Shown: positions 1 through 9,399, counted from the first letter of the stretch. The stretch is DNA of 64,000 bases from G965237725 sp965237725 (GCA_965237725.1 OZ250151.1:1-64000); one strand, 5' to 3'. The notes: generated from the letters alone by a model not told the origin. Program-made: numbers and translations.

Positions 1-518
1 ATTTCTCCATTTTGCACTACCACGGCATTAATCCCTCGGAGATTTAGAGACTTACCCCTGCGGGAATTTACAAAAATCATGGCATCCTTACCAAAACGTT
101 CAACAAATTTTGCGCAACCCTTGTGCGGCACCTCGGATACCTCAATAATTGCAGTGCCCAACGAGAGCCTCGTAAATGGGGGTAGATTATCTGGGGATAG
201 ATTCATATCGACAAAAAGCTGATCTCCCGCCAGTTGCCACCGATCCTTCGACTGGGAGACAAGATCGATTACTCTAGAATTCATTATATTGAGCTGCATT
301 CGAGGATGGGCGGAACCATCTTCGGTAGCCTTGCTGCCGCGAGTCTTCCAGTTGTCACCCATTAACCCCGATTCCACATCCAGCGAGCCCGTCGCAATAA
401 TTTCTCTTTCGTTCACCTCAGGTCGCCGAACGATCATTTGCAATTCTCCTCCATCCAGGGGCGTTTCCATAACATGATCAAATCCGATTTCCAGTTCTTC
501 TGCAGACAAATGCTTCAT
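1..518 (-). CDS. MOSC domain protein (3' end beyond window)
   Basis: This open frame starts at an ATG at 518 and runs off the left edge with no stop, so about 172 codons are visible. The translation begins MKHLSAEELEIGFDHVMETP. It contains the MOSC-type stretches PPFTRLSLGTAIIEVSEVPH and KGCAKFVERFG, with a Cys in the position used by MOSC proteins to handle sulfur or molybdenum cofactor. MOSC proteins such as YiiM act in detoxifying or transferring sulfur-bearing compounds; the exact substrate here is unknown. It lies 25 bp downstream of dinB on the same strand, so the two may be co-transcribed. Confidence 0.75.
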   Translation of the reverse strand, partial: MKHLSAEELEIGFDHVMETPLDGGELQMIVRRPEVNEREIIATGSLDVESGLMGDNWKTRGSKATEDGSAHPRMQLNIMNSRVIDLVSQSKDRWQLAGDQLFVDMNLSPDNLPPFTRLSLGTAIIEVSEVPHKGCAKFVERFGKDAMIFVNSRRGKSLNLRGINAVVVQNGE

Positions 519-543
519 GATCTATTCCTGCGCAATGTGATTA

Positions 544-1731
544 TTATTGGATCGATTTTCCACGTTTGATGCTACCTTTACCAAATTTATGCTTGATTTC
601 ATCAGACAATTTATCCAGTACATGTTCTTCTGGCTCGCTCTCGCATACCGCTTCTCCAGGGCTGGTATCGAACAGATCCGATTGTACCGTGGATGGCGTA
701 GACAGATTATCAGAAAAATTTGAGACACCAACACCAATCAGTCGAATTGAAAATCTCTTAATTTTCAATTCCTGTTGAAATAACAATTTTACAACCTCCC
801 AAAGTGCATTGGTTTGATTTGTCCGCAAATCCATGCTTCGAGATCGGGTGATGGTCTTAAAATCGTCAAAGCGAATTTTAATTGTCACGGTTTTTCCCTT
901 CATATCCGACTCCCGCAACCGATAACCTACACCTTCGGTGAGGTAGATGGCAGTAGATTCTATTGACCGATAGTTGGTGATATCGGTATCGAAAGTGGTT
1001 TCCTGAGAAACCGACTTAACCTCACCGTCCGTCGTCACCTTGCGCTCATCAATTCCATGGGCCAGGCGCCAGAGCTGTTCACCATATTGCCCAAATAATT
1101 CGTCAAGGAATGCCGCGGATCGGGTTTTCAGATCAGCCACTGTTCGAATATTTTGCTTGAGTAATTTGGCATTGGCGACTTTACCAACACCCCAGATTCT
1201 ACCCACGGGCATGGGATCGAGGAAGGATTGCACCTGCTCTGGCAAAACAATGGTGAAGCCATCGGGTTTATCGTGATCACTGGCCAGTTTTGCAACAAAT
1301 TTTGTTGGCGCAACGCCAACGGAAGCCACCAGATCCAGGTCCCGTTTAATATCTCTCTTAATCAGTTTGCCAATGGTAGCGGCATCACCGTGTAGTCGCT
1401 CACTACCTTGTACATCAAGAAATGCTTCATCAAGGGAAAGCGGTTCAATCACAGGGGTGTAGCGAAGAAAAACATCTCGGATCTGGCTGGATATTTCGCT
1501 ATATAGATCATGTCGAGGTTTTACAATAACCAGATGGGGACATTTTTTTACAGCGGATGCCGTGGGCATAGCACTGTGAATACCGAATTTTCGTGAAGCA
1601 TAATTTGCCGCGGCAACAACACCTCTTGCGGTGGGCTGACCACCCACGATGAGTGGTTTACCTTTTAATTCAGGATTCTCCCGCTCTTCAACAGAAGCAT
1701 AAAACGCATCCATATCGACGTGCAATATCAA
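544..1731 (-). CDS. dinB: DNA polymerase IV (Y family)
   Basis: Translesion DNA polymerase of the Y family, acting at stalled forks. The 395-residue protein starts with MILHVDMDAFYASVEE, where D6 and D8 are in the first metal-binding block, and has SLDEAFLD with D101 and E102 as the catalytic pair. A QSDLF motif at 350-354 fits a sliding-clamp binding peptide; unusually, about 40 residues follow it. The start codon is TTG, chosen because a GAGAG Shine-Dalgarno sits seven bases upstream and the conserved N-terminus begins there. It is divergent from the ccm operon and precedes the MOSC gene. I see no LexA box in the short upstream gap, but did not search it rigorously. Confidence 0.95.
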   Translation of the reverse strand: MILHVDMDAFYASVEERENPELKGKPLIVGGQPTARGVVAAANYASRKFGIHSAMPTASAVKKCPHLVIVKPRHDLYSEISSQIRDVFLRYTPVIEPLSLDEAFLDVQGSERLHGDAATIGKLIKRDIKRDLDLVASVGVAPTKFVAKLASDHDKPDGFTIVLPEQVQSFLDPMPVGRIWGVGKVANAKLLKQNIRTVADLKTRSAAFLDELFGQYGEQLWRLAHGIDERKVTTDGEVKSVSQETTFDTDITNYRSIESTAIYLTEGVGYRLRESDMKGKTVTIKIRFDDFKTITRSRSMDLRTNQTNALWEVVKLLFQQELKIKRFSIRLIGVGVSNFSDNLSTPSTVQSDLFDTSPGEAVCESEPEEHVLDKLSDEIKHKFGKGSIKRGKSIQ

Positions 1732-1825
1732 TTAAAATCTCTCAAGGTTAAATACAATAATTTATGCAGATGTTTCAGTATGGTGAGTTAAGGTACACTC
1801 CACGATTTTAACGGATCAGACACTG

Positions 1826-2479
1826 TTGACCCACAGTTATCACAAAATTCCATTCGATTATCAGGCTTCGCTCAAAGCGGTTGACCTGGAATGTGTCCGT
1901 GGTCACCGCCCTCTGTTTGAAAACCTGAATCTCTCAATTAATTCCGGGGAAATTACCCAGGTCACAGGAAGTAATGGCGTGGGCAAAACCTCATTGCTAC
2001 GGATTTTGGCAGGGCTTTCCAATCCCGAACTCGGCAGCGTAAATTGGAATGACAACGATATCTATGTGGATTCCTGGAAATACCAATGTGATTTGGCCTA
2101 TCTGGGCCATAAATCGGGACTTCGACCCGGATTGACGATTTATGAAAACCTCGAATTTTTTGCTGCTCTGGAATATCGTCAACCGGATTTACCTATCGAA
2201 AACAGCCTAAAAATATGGGCATTGGAATCTATGGGCGACACCCTGGTTTCTCAGCTCTCATCGGGGCAACGTCAACGAGCGGCGCTGGCACGATTAATTC
2301 GTAGTCACGCATCCTTATGGATTATGGATGAGCCCGCCACCTCGCTCGATGATGAAGCCCAAATTATTCTGGAGCAGGTTATGAGCACCCATGTTCGGGC
2401 AGCTGGGTTAATAATTTATACCAGTCATCAATCACTGAATTTGTCGGAAATTGATCACAGCCAGGTTGTTTTGAATTGA
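1826..2479 (+). CDS. ccmA: Cytochrome c maturation ABC ATPase CcmA
   Basis: ATPase of the CcmABCD complex, which releases holo-CcmE in cytochrome c maturation (System I). The 217-residue protein has a Walker A motif GSNGVGKTS at about 48-56, the signature LSSGQRQRAALAR and Walker B LWIMDEPATSLD. The frame opens with a TTG codon; the first 15 residues are a little longer than usual, so an internal start is possible. It is the first gene of a nine-gene ccm operon and is followed 20 bp later by ccmB. Confidence 0.93.
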   Translation: MTHSYHKIPFDYQASLKAVDLECVRGHRPLFENLNLSINSGEITQVTGSNGVGKTSLLRILAGLSNPELGSVNWNDNDIYVDSWKYQCDLAYLGHKSGLRPGLTIYENLEFFAALEYRQPDLPIENSLKIWALESMGDTLVSQLSSGQRQRAALARLIRSHASLWIMDEPATSLDDEAQIILEQVMSTHVRAAGLIIYTSHQSLNLSEIDHSQVVLN

Positions 2480-2499
2480 CAGAAATTTTAGATTGATAT

Positions 2500-3189
2500 A
2501 TGACAACCAATAAAAACACCCTGCTGGCAACCCTGTGGCAGGTCACCATACACGATCTGGAAATTTCATTTCGTCGCATCAGCGATCTGTTTCATCCGCT
2601 ACTATTTTTTATTATTACTATCAGTCTGTTTCCATTGGCACTGGATCCGGATCCGCAATTTCTTCAGAAACTCGCGCCCAGTGTAATCTGGGTCGCTGCG
2701 CTGCTGGCAACATTGCTGGCACTGGATGGGATATTTCGTAATGAATTCGATGACGGTACCCTTGAATTGCTGGTTTTGAGCCCTCACCCTTTGGCGATAT
2801 TATCCATGGGAAAAGTATTTGCTCACTGGATTGTGACGGGTCTGCCATTGATTATGATTTCCGGTGTGCTCGGTCTAATGTTGGACCTGCCGGATTCCGC
2901 CTACCCTGCCATGTTAGTGGGGTTGCTGCTGGGGACGCCGGCGATGAGTATGATTGGTGCGATTGGCGCCGCATTGACCGTAGGGGTTCGCAATAGTGGC
3001 GTATTAATTACCTTGATAATCCTGCCACTGTATATTCCCATTCTGATATTCGGAACCAGCGCAATCCAGGCCGCAGTACTGCAACAGGACTGGACTGGAC
3101 AAATATTACTGCTCGCGGGTATTCTGGTTCTGTGTATCACTTTGGCACCCATTGCCATCGCAACGGGCTTAAAAATAAGCCTGAACTAA
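2500..3189 (+). CDS. ccmB: Heme exporter membrane subunit CcmB
   Basis: Integral membrane partner of CcmA in the CcmABCD complex. The 229-residue protein has about six hydrophobic segments and the family-typical stretch FRNEFDDGTLELLVLSPHPL near residues 78-97. Starts at ATG 2500. A 134-bp gap separates it from ccmC, longer than any other gap in this operon, so a secondary promoter there is possible, but no convincing -35/-10 pair stands out. Confidence 0.93.
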   Translation: MTTNKNTLLATLWQVTIHDLEISFRRISDLFHPLLFFIITISLFPLALDPDPQFLQKLAPSVIWVAALLATLLALDGIFRNEFDDGTLELLVLSPHPLAILSMGKVFAHWIVTGLPLIMISGVLGLMLDLPDSAYPAMLVGLLLGTPAMSMIGAIGAALTVGVRNSGVLITLIILPLYIPILIFGTSAIQAAVLQQDWTGQILLLAGILVLCITLAPIAIATGLKISLN

Positions 3190-3323
3190 ATCTGTTTAAC
3201 TGATACTAATTCGGGTACGACGGCGCATTGGTTTAACGTAAAATAGCCCAACCCTGATCTATTTTCATCCCAAATATTTTGTGATCTAATTTTTTAAACT
3301 GATCCTGACTAATTATTGCTACT

Positions 3324-4106
3324 GTGAGCGATTCCAAAAAGACACAACCCGCTACCGGAAAATCCTGGCTCTGGTTCCACCGCTTTGGGTCCCCCGCCTA
3401 TTTTTATTCGTTTTCAGGAAACTGGGCACCCAGATTTGGCTATGTTGCACTAGGATTATTTCTGCTCGGATTATATTACGGGCTGGTGGTTGCGCCGGAA
3501 GATTATCAAATGGGCAATAGCTACCGTATTATCTTTATCCACGTTCCCAATGCCTGGATGTCCATGTTCACTTACGTGGTCATGGCCGTTGCCGCTGGAA
3601 CCGGATTGATCTGGAGAATGAAAATGGGCCATGTTGTGGCCCGGGCCTGCGCCCCTTTGGGTGCGGTATTTACGTTTTGCGCACTGGTCACGGGATCTCT
3701 TTGGGGTAAACCAACCTGGGGTACTTACTGGGTCTGGGACGCGCGACTAACTTCCGAACTGATTTTATTATTTCTCTATTTTGGTTACATGGCTTTGAAT
3801 GTTGCCATCGAAGACCGAAACAGCGCCAACCGCGCGGCAGCGGTTCTGGCTTTGGTTGGACTGGTCAATATTCCAATTATTCATTTTTCTGTTGAATGGT
3901 GGAATACCCTGCACCAGGGATCAACAGTGACTAAGCTGGGCAGACCCTCTATTGACGTCCAGATGTTGATTCCGCTGTTAATTATGTTTGTAGCGATAAA
4001 TTTTTATTTTTTCTCTGCGCTGTTAAACCGAGTGCGTTGTGAACTTCTTGATCAGGAACGGCGTACCCAATGGGTAAAAGATATCGTTACCAAGGGGGCA
4101 AATTGA
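3324..4106 (+). CDS. ccmC: Heme handling protein CcmC
   Basis: CcmC loads heme from the membrane onto the periplasmic chaperone CcmE. The 260-residue polytopic protein contains the tryptophan-rich signature WGTYWVWDARLTSE typical of the heme-handling protein superfamily, plus periplasmic His residues (for example in IFIHVPNAWMS). The start codon is GTG at 3324. The ccmD ATG follows one base after the stop codon. Confidence 0.95.
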   Translation: MSDSKKTQPATGKSWLWFHRFGSPAYFYSFSGNWAPRFGYVALGLFLLGLYYGLVVAPEDYQMGNSYRIIFIHVPNAWMSMFTYVVMAVAAGTGLIWRMKMGHVVARACAPLGAVFTFCALVTGSLWGKPTWGTYWVWDARLTSELILLFLYFGYMALNVAIEDRNSANRAAAVLALVGLVNIPIIHFSVEWWNTLHQGSTVTKLGRPSIDVQMLIPLLIMFVAINFYFFSALLNRVRCELLDQERRTQWVKDIVTKGAN

Positions 4107-4107
4107 T

Positions 4108-4263
4108 ATGATGGAATTTTTTGAAATGGGTGGTCATGGATTTTATATCTGGATGAGTTACGGCATAGTGGTTTTAATGTTGGGCTATAACTATGTTATT
4201 TCCATCGTTAAGCGCAAAAAATTGTTGATCGAATTATCCCGGTTTCACAACAACAATATTTAA
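4108..4263 (+). CDS. ccmD: Small membrane protein CcmD
   Basis: A 51-residue frame beginning with two ATGs (4108, 4111) and ending TAA at 4261-4263. The translation MMEFFEMGGHGFYIWMSYG is the classic CcmD start, followed by one transmembrane helix (about residues 18-33) and a basic tail containing KRKK. CcmD holds CcmABC and CcmE together. Position between ccmC and ccmE, with 1-bp and 3-bp gaps, confirms the call. The second ATG is an equally possible start. Confidence 0.92.
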   Translation: MMEFFEMGGHGFYIWMSYGIVVLMLGYNYVISIVKRKKLLIELSRFHNNNI

Positions 4264-4266
4264 GCC

Positions 4267-4731
4267 ATGACGCCAAAACGTAGACAGCGAATTATTATCG
4301 TCGTATGTATGGTGCTTGGTGTATCCATCGCTATCGGTTTGACTCTGGTTGCCCTGGAGAAAAACATCAATTTATTTTTTAGCCCCTCCCAGATTGTGGC
4401 AGGGGAAGTTCCCGACAATACCAGCTTTCGAATTGGCGGCATGGTTGTTGATGGCAGTGTCGATCGCAATCAGACAAACCTTATAGCCACATTTGATTTA
4501 ACCGACACTGCTGAAACTGTCTCGGTATCATACAATGGCATTCTGCCGGATTTGTTCCGCGAAGGTCAGGGTATCGTCGCTCTTGGGAAAATGAATAACG
4601 GCATATTTGTTGCAGATCAGGTATTAGCAAAACACGATGAATCCTACATGCCACCCGAAGTCAATGACGCATTAAAAGCAGCAAACAAAAATCGTTATAA
4701 AAATGATTCAGCCAGCGAGCCCAATAGTTGA
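4267..4731 (+). CDS. ccmE: Heme chaperone CcmE
   Basis: Periplasmic membrane-anchored heme chaperone. The 154-residue protein has one N-terminal transmembrane anchor (about 9-30), an OB-fold body, and the heme-attachment motif with H123 and Y127 in AKHDESYMP. Heme is bound covalently through the His in this family. Its TGA stop overlaps the TTG start of ccmF in a TTGA junction, suggesting translational coupling. Confidence 0.95.
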   Translation: MTPKRRQRIIIVVCMVLGVSIAIGLTLVALEKNINLFFSPSQIVAGEVPDNTSFRIGGMVVDGSVDRNQTNLIATFDLTDTAETVSVSYNGILPDLFREGQGIVALGKMNNGIFVADQVLAKHDESYMPPEVNDALKAANKNRYKNDSASEPNS

Positions 4732-6695
4732 TTCCTGAACTCGGCCAATTTTCCCTGTTATTGGCACTGGTTGTTGCGGTGTTACTAGGGACCTTGCCGT
4801 TGATTGGTACTCAACGTGGAATATCCAACTGGGTTCTATTCGCTAAACCTGCGGCCCTTTCTCAGCTGATTTTAATCGCAATATCTTATGCATGTTTGAC
4901 CTATGCATTTATTGACAATGATTTTTCCGTAGCCTATGTCTCCCATCATTCAAATTCCCACTTACCATTAATATATAAGATTTCTGGGGTCTGGGGCGGC
5001 CACGAGGGTTCTTTATTGTTGTGGGTTCTGATTCTTGGGGTGTGGACTGGTGCAGTGAGTCTGTTTACCCGTTCGATTCCCGATATGATATCCGCACGCG
5101 TGCTCGGTGTCATGGGATTGATAAGCACTGGGTTTTTGTTATTTCTGGTATTCACCTCCAATCCGTTTGAGCGAATGTTTCCGGTTCCAGTAGAAGGGCA
5201 GGATCTCAATCCGGTGTTGCAGGATATTGGACTGGCCATCCATCCACCAATGTTGTATTTGGGCTATGTGGGATTTTCCGTCGCTTTTGCCTTTGCCCTT
5301 GCAGCGCTGATCAGCGGAAAATTCGATGCTGCCTGGGCCCAGTGGTCCCGTCCCTGGACCAATATTGCCTGGATGTTTTTAACTATTGGAATCGCCCTTG
5401 GTTCCTGGTGGGCTTATTATGAGTTGGGCTGGGGTGGTTGGTGGTTCTGGGATCCCGTAGAAAACGCATCTTTCATGCCCTGGCTGGTCGGAACTGCACT
5501 GATTCATTCTATGGCCGCAACAGAAAAGCGAGGCGTGTTCAAGGCATGGACAATCCTGCTCGCTGTATTTGCATTTTCTCTGTCATTGCTGGGCACCTTT
5601 CTGGTGCGTTCCGGGGTACTGATATCCGTCCATGCCTTTGCCTCTGACCCATCCCGGGGATTGTTCATTTTAATATTTCTTTGCATTGCCATTGGCGGCT
5701 CACTTTTGCTATACGCCTGGCGGGCACCTAAAATAGTCAGCCACGTGAAATTTACCTCGGTTTCCAGGGAGATGGCGTTGTTGCTGAACAATGTATTTTT
5801 TGGGGTCTTGTGTTTTGCCGTATTACTGGGAACCCTGTATCCATTGATCATGGATGCACTGTCTTTGGGAAAATTATCCGTTGGCCCGCCCTATTTCGAT
5901 TTGATCTTTGCGGTGATCGGCATTCCCCTTACGCTATTAATTGGCATCGGCGCATTGTTGCGCTGGAAAAAAGATCAAATCAGCCGGATAAATAAATCGA
6001 TTTTCACAGTATTGGCGCTAAGCGCATTTACCAGCGGATTCGCTGTTTTATTGATGCCTTATTTCTCCTGGAGCGCGTTACTGGGACTGATTCCCGGAAG
6101 CTTCGTAATTTATATGAGTATCTATGGGCTTTTTGATCGTGGTAACTCTGGAACGCGTTTTAAAAGCCTCCGGACCACACCGCGATGGTTTTACGGTATG
6201 ACCCTGGCGCACATTGGCATTGGCGTTTTTGTGATTGGTGTCACCCTGACCAATGTATATAGTGTGGAACGGGATATACGTATGGAGCGTGGACAGGAAT
6301 TCTCCATATTCGATTATCGGTTTTTGTTCAATGGTACAGAAAAATTAGCCGGCCCCAATTACCAGGCGACCCGAGGTCATTTCGAAGTTTTCTATCAAGA
6401 TAAACCCATTGCAAATCTATATCCGGAAAAAAGAATCTATCTGGTTCAACAAAGCCCTATGACCGAGGCGGCAATTGATCCAGGGCTCACCAGAGATTTA
6501 TACATCGCTCTGGGTGAGCCCCTGGAAAATGATCAGGCCTGGGCTATTCGTATTTACTACAAACCTTTTATTCGATGGATCTGGTTGGGGGCATTGATAA
6601 TGGCAGCTGGTGGATTTCTCGGCGCAATGGACCGCAGATACCGGCAAAAAAAGACGGTCAGCGAATTACCACCCTTAGCCAGCATGGCAAGCTGA
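4728..6695 (+). CDS. ccmF: Cytochrome c heme lyase subunit CcmF
   Basis: Large polytopic heme lyase that with CcmH attaches heme to apocytochrome c. The 655-residue protein carries the WWD-type tryptophan-rich domain (GWGGWWFWDPVENASFMPW) and many transmembrane helices. TTG at 4728 is chosen because MIPELGQFSL matches the usual CcmF N-terminus, with the start codon overlapping the ccmE stop. Length is normal for the family. Confidence 0.95.
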   Translation: MIPELGQFSLLLALVVAVLLGTLPLIGTQRGISNWVLFAKPAALSQLILIAISYACLTYAFIDNDFSVAYVSHHSNSHLPLIYKISGVWGGHEGSLLLWVLILGVWTGAVSLFTRSIPDMISARVLGVMGLISTGFLLFLVFTSNPFERMFPVPVEGQDLNPVLQDIGLAIHPPMLYLGYVGFSVAFAFALAALISGKFDAAWAQWSRPWTNIAWMFLTIGIALGSWWAYYELGWGGWWFWDPVENASFMPWLVGTALIHSMAATEKRGVFKAWTILLAVFAFSLSLLGTFLVRSGVLISVHAFASDPSRGLFILIFLCIAIGGSLLLYAWRAPKIVSHVKFTSVSREMALLLNNVFFGVLCFAVLLGTLYPLIMDALSLGKLSVGPPYFDLIFAVIGIPLTLLIGIGALLRWKKDQISRINKSIFTVLALSAFTSGFAVLLMPYFSWSALLGLIPGSFVIYMSIYGLFDRGNSGTRFKSLRTTPRWFYGMTLAHIGIGVFVIGVTLTNVYSVERDIRMERGQEFSIFDYRFLFNGTEKLAGPNYQATRGHFEVFYQDKPIANLYPEKRIYLVQQSPMTEAAIDPGLTRDLYIALGEPLENDQAWAIRIYYKPFIRWIWLGALIMAAGGFLGAMDRRYRQKKTVSELPPLASMAS

Positions 6696-6701
6696 ATCAT
6701 T

Positions 6702-7265
6702 GTGTTTAAGAAATCCATTTTGCCGTTTATCATTTTCATTTCCATTGCTGGTTTTCTTGCCCTTGGATTAAATCGCAATCCTGGAGAGATCCCCTCCCCC
6801 CATATCGGCAAACCTGCACCGCAGTTTGAACTCCCCTTGCTTCCCACCGATGATCAGAGTCTGGTTAGTTCCACGACAATGCCAACGATCTCAAAAGCGG
6901 ACATGTTGGGTAAGGTTTGGTTGATGAACGTGTGGGCGTCGTGGTGTGTGGCCTGTCGAGTGGAACACCCACTATTAATTCAGTTGGCCGAAAACAAACT
7001 GGTGGAAATTATTGGTCTTAACTATAAAGATACTAATGATGCTGCACACCAATGGCTTATGGACCATGGAAATCCCTATTCGTTGGTTGCTGTTGACGCA
7101 ATGGGTGATGTGGGCATTGATTATGGTGTTTATGGCGTACCAGAAACCTTTGTGATTGACCAAAATGGTTTTGTTCAACTCAAGCACGTTGGCCCACTGA
7201 CCCCCACTGACCTGAAAAGCACTATTGTTCCATTGATTATGTCACTCAAGATGACAAGCAATTGA
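6702..7265 (+). CDS. ccmG: Thiol:disulfide reductase CcmG/DsbE
   Basis: Membrane-anchored periplasmic thioredoxin that keeps apocytochrome c and CcmH reduced. The 187-residue protein has an N-terminal signal anchor (about 4-23) and a thioredoxin fold with active site C82-V-A-C85 in VWASWCVACRVEHP, and a cis-Pro loop GVYGVPETFVID. Most CcmG proteins have CPTC or CPPC; the CVAC variant here should shift the redox potential. Starts at GTG 6702, six bases after ccmF; its TGA overlaps the ccmH TTG. Confidence 0.93.
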   Translation: MFKKSILPFIIFISIAGFLALGLNRNPGEIPSPHIGKPAPQFELPLLPTDDQSLVSSTTMPTISKADMLGKVWLMNVWASWCVACRVEHPLLIQLAENKLVEIIGLNYKDTNDAAHQWLMDHGNPYSLVAVDAMGDVGIDYGVYGVPETFVIDQNGFVQLKHVGPLTPTDLKSTIVPLIMSLKMTSN

Positions 7266-7732
7266 AAAACCCTTTTTTAAATTGCTTGTGTATCACTATA
7301 TTCGCCCTAAGCTTAAGCTTAGGGCGAGCCTTCGCCCAATCTGAAATTGTCGAATTTGAAAATGACGCTCAACGAGACCTCTATACTAAAACCATAAAAG
7401 AATTGCGTTGTTTGGTATGCCAAAATCAGAATCTCGCGGATTCAAATGCCAGCCTGGCACAAGACCTGCGCCGCAAGACTTATGAAATGATACGGCAGGG
7501 CAAACAGTATGATGAGATCATAGAATACATGATTGACCGATACGGGGAGTTTGTGATCTATCGGCCCCGGTTAAAGTCATCAACCCTGTTTCTATGGTTG
7601 TCTCCATTCGCATTGTTTGTTCTGGTTATGGTATTAGCCATAAGAAGAAACAGAAAGCTACCTGATGAACCCCCTAGTAGTTATTCCGACGAAGAACTCC
7701 AAAGAGCAAAATCGTTAATCGATAAAAACTAA
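7262..7732 (+). CDS. ccmH: Cytochrome c maturation protein CcmH (CycL type)
   Basis: Periplasmic thiol oxidoreductase that presents apocytochrome to CcmF. The 156-residue protein has a signal peptide (1-25), the LRCLVCQNQ motif with C50 and C53, and a C-terminal transmembrane helix (about 114-135). It is the short form; the TPR part is a separate gene, ccmI, as in Pseudomonas, unlike the fused E. coli CcmH. The start is TTG at 7262, overlapping the ccmG stop. Confidence 0.94.
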   Translation: MKNPFLNCLCITIFALSLSLGRAFAQSEIVEFENDAQRDLYTKTIKELRCLVCQNQNLADSNASLAQDLRRKTYEMIRQGKQYDEIIEYMIDRYGEFVIYRPRLKSSTLFLWLSPFALFVLVMVLAIRRNRKLPDEPPSSYSDEELQRAKSLIDKN

Positions 7733-7733
7733 A

Positions 7734-8945
7734 ATGACGGTGTTATTTTCAGTCCTGATATTTGGATTAATCATGATTCCAATTGTGATGCTCCTGCCGT
7801 CTCTTCGAAAATCCCGGCAAACCTTGTCTAGTGATCATGACAGCGATAATATTAATATTGCTCGGCAGCGCCTGGCGGATCTGGAAAATTACAATGACGA
7901 ACAAATTGCCAAATCGGCGGAAAAGGAATTACAGGCGACGCTGCTTGAAGATTTAAAATCGCCCCAGCAAACAACGGTAAACGCAGTATCCCTGAAGTGG
8001 AAATTATTCGTGGTTGCGCTAATCCCAGTGATAAGCATCGGGCTTTACAGTTTTCTCGGCAGTCCTCAATATATAAATCAATCCACTCAGCGTGCCAGCT
8101 CTTCAGAGCTAGCAAGTATTGAAGACCTCGATATAAACCAACTTTTGGAGCAGCTCGAGGTCAAGATTTCAGAGAACCCTAACAATCCTACGGGCTGGGA
8201 AATTGCTGCAAAAACCTATTTGAAATTGCAAAGTTTTGACAAGGCTGAAGTTGCCTATGAAAAACTCAATACCCTGGTTCCCGGAAATCCAGATTTCCTT
8301 GCAGGATGGGCGGATGCCACAATCATGAAGAATCAGGGAAAGTATACTGTTGATGCTAGACAAAGAATCGAAAAGGCTTTGAAAATCTCGCCTGATCATA
8401 TTAATTCGTTGTGGATATCAAGTTTAGGTTCGGAGAGCCTTGGAAAATACGATTTAGCTTTGACCCAATTACAAAATCTATTGAAACAACTGGAAGGCGA
8501 CAACGAAGCGACGGAACAAATTGAAATTATGATTGCGCGCAATCGTGAACTCGCAGGGAATCAGAGTAACATTAAATCAGAATTAGCAATTGAGCAAAGA
8601 ATAATCAGTGTCAAGGTCGATCTCGATATATCACTGGCCGATAACATCGACGACAATGATGTATTGTATATTTTTGCCAAAGCTCAGAACGGGCCACCCA
8701 TGCCCCTTGCGGTAAGCAAACACTCAGCAAATAAATTTCCAGTTACCACAACCCTTTCCAGCAAAAAAGCCATGATGGAGAATTTTACTATCGATCATTT
8801 TGAGAATTTGGAAATTAGCGCCAGGATCTCAAAATCTGGTGACGCTATTGAACACCCTGGCGATTTAACCAGCGACACTATTGTGGTAAGACCCACTGAC
8901 GGAGAGGAGTCTCTTTTATTGATTATCAATCAGCGGACGGAATGA
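7734..8945 (+). CDS. ccmI: Apocytochrome c chaperone CcmI (CycH, TPR)
   Basis: Last gene of the ccm operon. The 403-residue protein has two N-terminal transmembrane helices (about 1-21 and 92-110), an intervening cytoplasmic segment rich in charged residues (RQRLADLENY), TPR repeats from about 135 to 270, and a C-terminal beta-rich domain of CycH type. It binds the C-terminus of apocytochrome c and hands it to CcmF/H. ATG at 7734, one base after the ccmH stop. It converges on the bactofilin gene with a 19-bp gap. Confidence 0.9.
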   Translation: MTVLFSVLIFGLIMIPIVMLLPSLRKSRQTLSSDHDSDNINIARQRLADLENYNDEQIAKSAEKELQATLLEDLKSPQQTTVNAVSLKWKLFVVALIPVISIGLYSFLGSPQYINQSTQRASSSELASIEDLDINQLLEQLEVKISENPNNPTGWEIAAKTYLKLQSFDKAEVAYEKLNTLVPGNPDFLAGWADATIMKNQGKYTVDARQRIEKALKISPDHINSLWISSLGSESLGKYDLALTQLQNLLKQLEGDNEATEQIEIMIARNRELAGNQSNIKSELAIEQRIISVKVDLDISLADNIDDNDVLYIFAKAQNGPPMPLAVSKHSANKFPVTTTLSSKKAMMENFTIDHFENLEISARISKSGDAIEHPGDLTSDTIVVRPTDGEESLLLIINQRTE

Positions 8946-8964
8946 ATACCCAGTCTTTCTGAGC

Positions 8965-9399
8965 TCAGGATGTTTTTGTATCCGCTTTTGGAGTCAGTTT
9001 ATTGTCTGCGTCGCCCGACAAACTTACAACTTTGGTTGAGTCATGAGGCTGCTTACGAACGCTTTCGCCCTGGAAAGTAGAACTCGAGTCGATACTCAAA
9101 CTGGCACTGGTAAATTTACCTTCAGCATCGCCCCCAGAGACAAGCTCGATAGAATCACAATCCGCATTACCGAAAAACTTACCGGTAATAATTAAAGCGT
9201 GTGCTTTGAGGTTGCTGTTTACAATTCCCGTTTGACCAATTTTCACTGTACCGGTTGAATTGATCTCAGCGTCTACCTCACCATCAATATGCAGTTCGCA
9301 TTCGATGTCTATTTTGCCGGTAATATGGGATCCAGCTGCGATAGTTGTAACGTTTGATGAGTAATCTGTTTGTTGATCAGACTTATTAAAGATGGCCAT
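8965..9399 (-). CDS. Bactofilin (polymer-forming cytoskeletal protein)
   Basis: The 144-residue protein has a central beta-helical bactofilin domain (about 18-110) with the repeating pattern of short beta rungs, for example IDIECELHIDGEVDAEI, and flexible ends. Bactofilins polymerise without nucleotide and localise cell-wall enzymes. ATG 9399 is supported by AGAGGAA six bases upstream, although this places the first 91 bp inside the end of the M23 peptidase gene. Bactofilin-M23 pairs shape the cell in Helicobacter and Proteus, so the pair probably works together. Confidence 0.9.
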   Translation of the reverse strand: MAIFNKSDQQTDYSSNVTTIAAGSHITGKIDIECELHIDGEVDAEINSTGTVKIGQTGIVNSNLKAHALIITGKFFGNADCDSIELVSGGDAEGKFTSASLSIDSSSTFQGESVRKQPHDSTKVVSLSGDADNKLTPKADTKTS

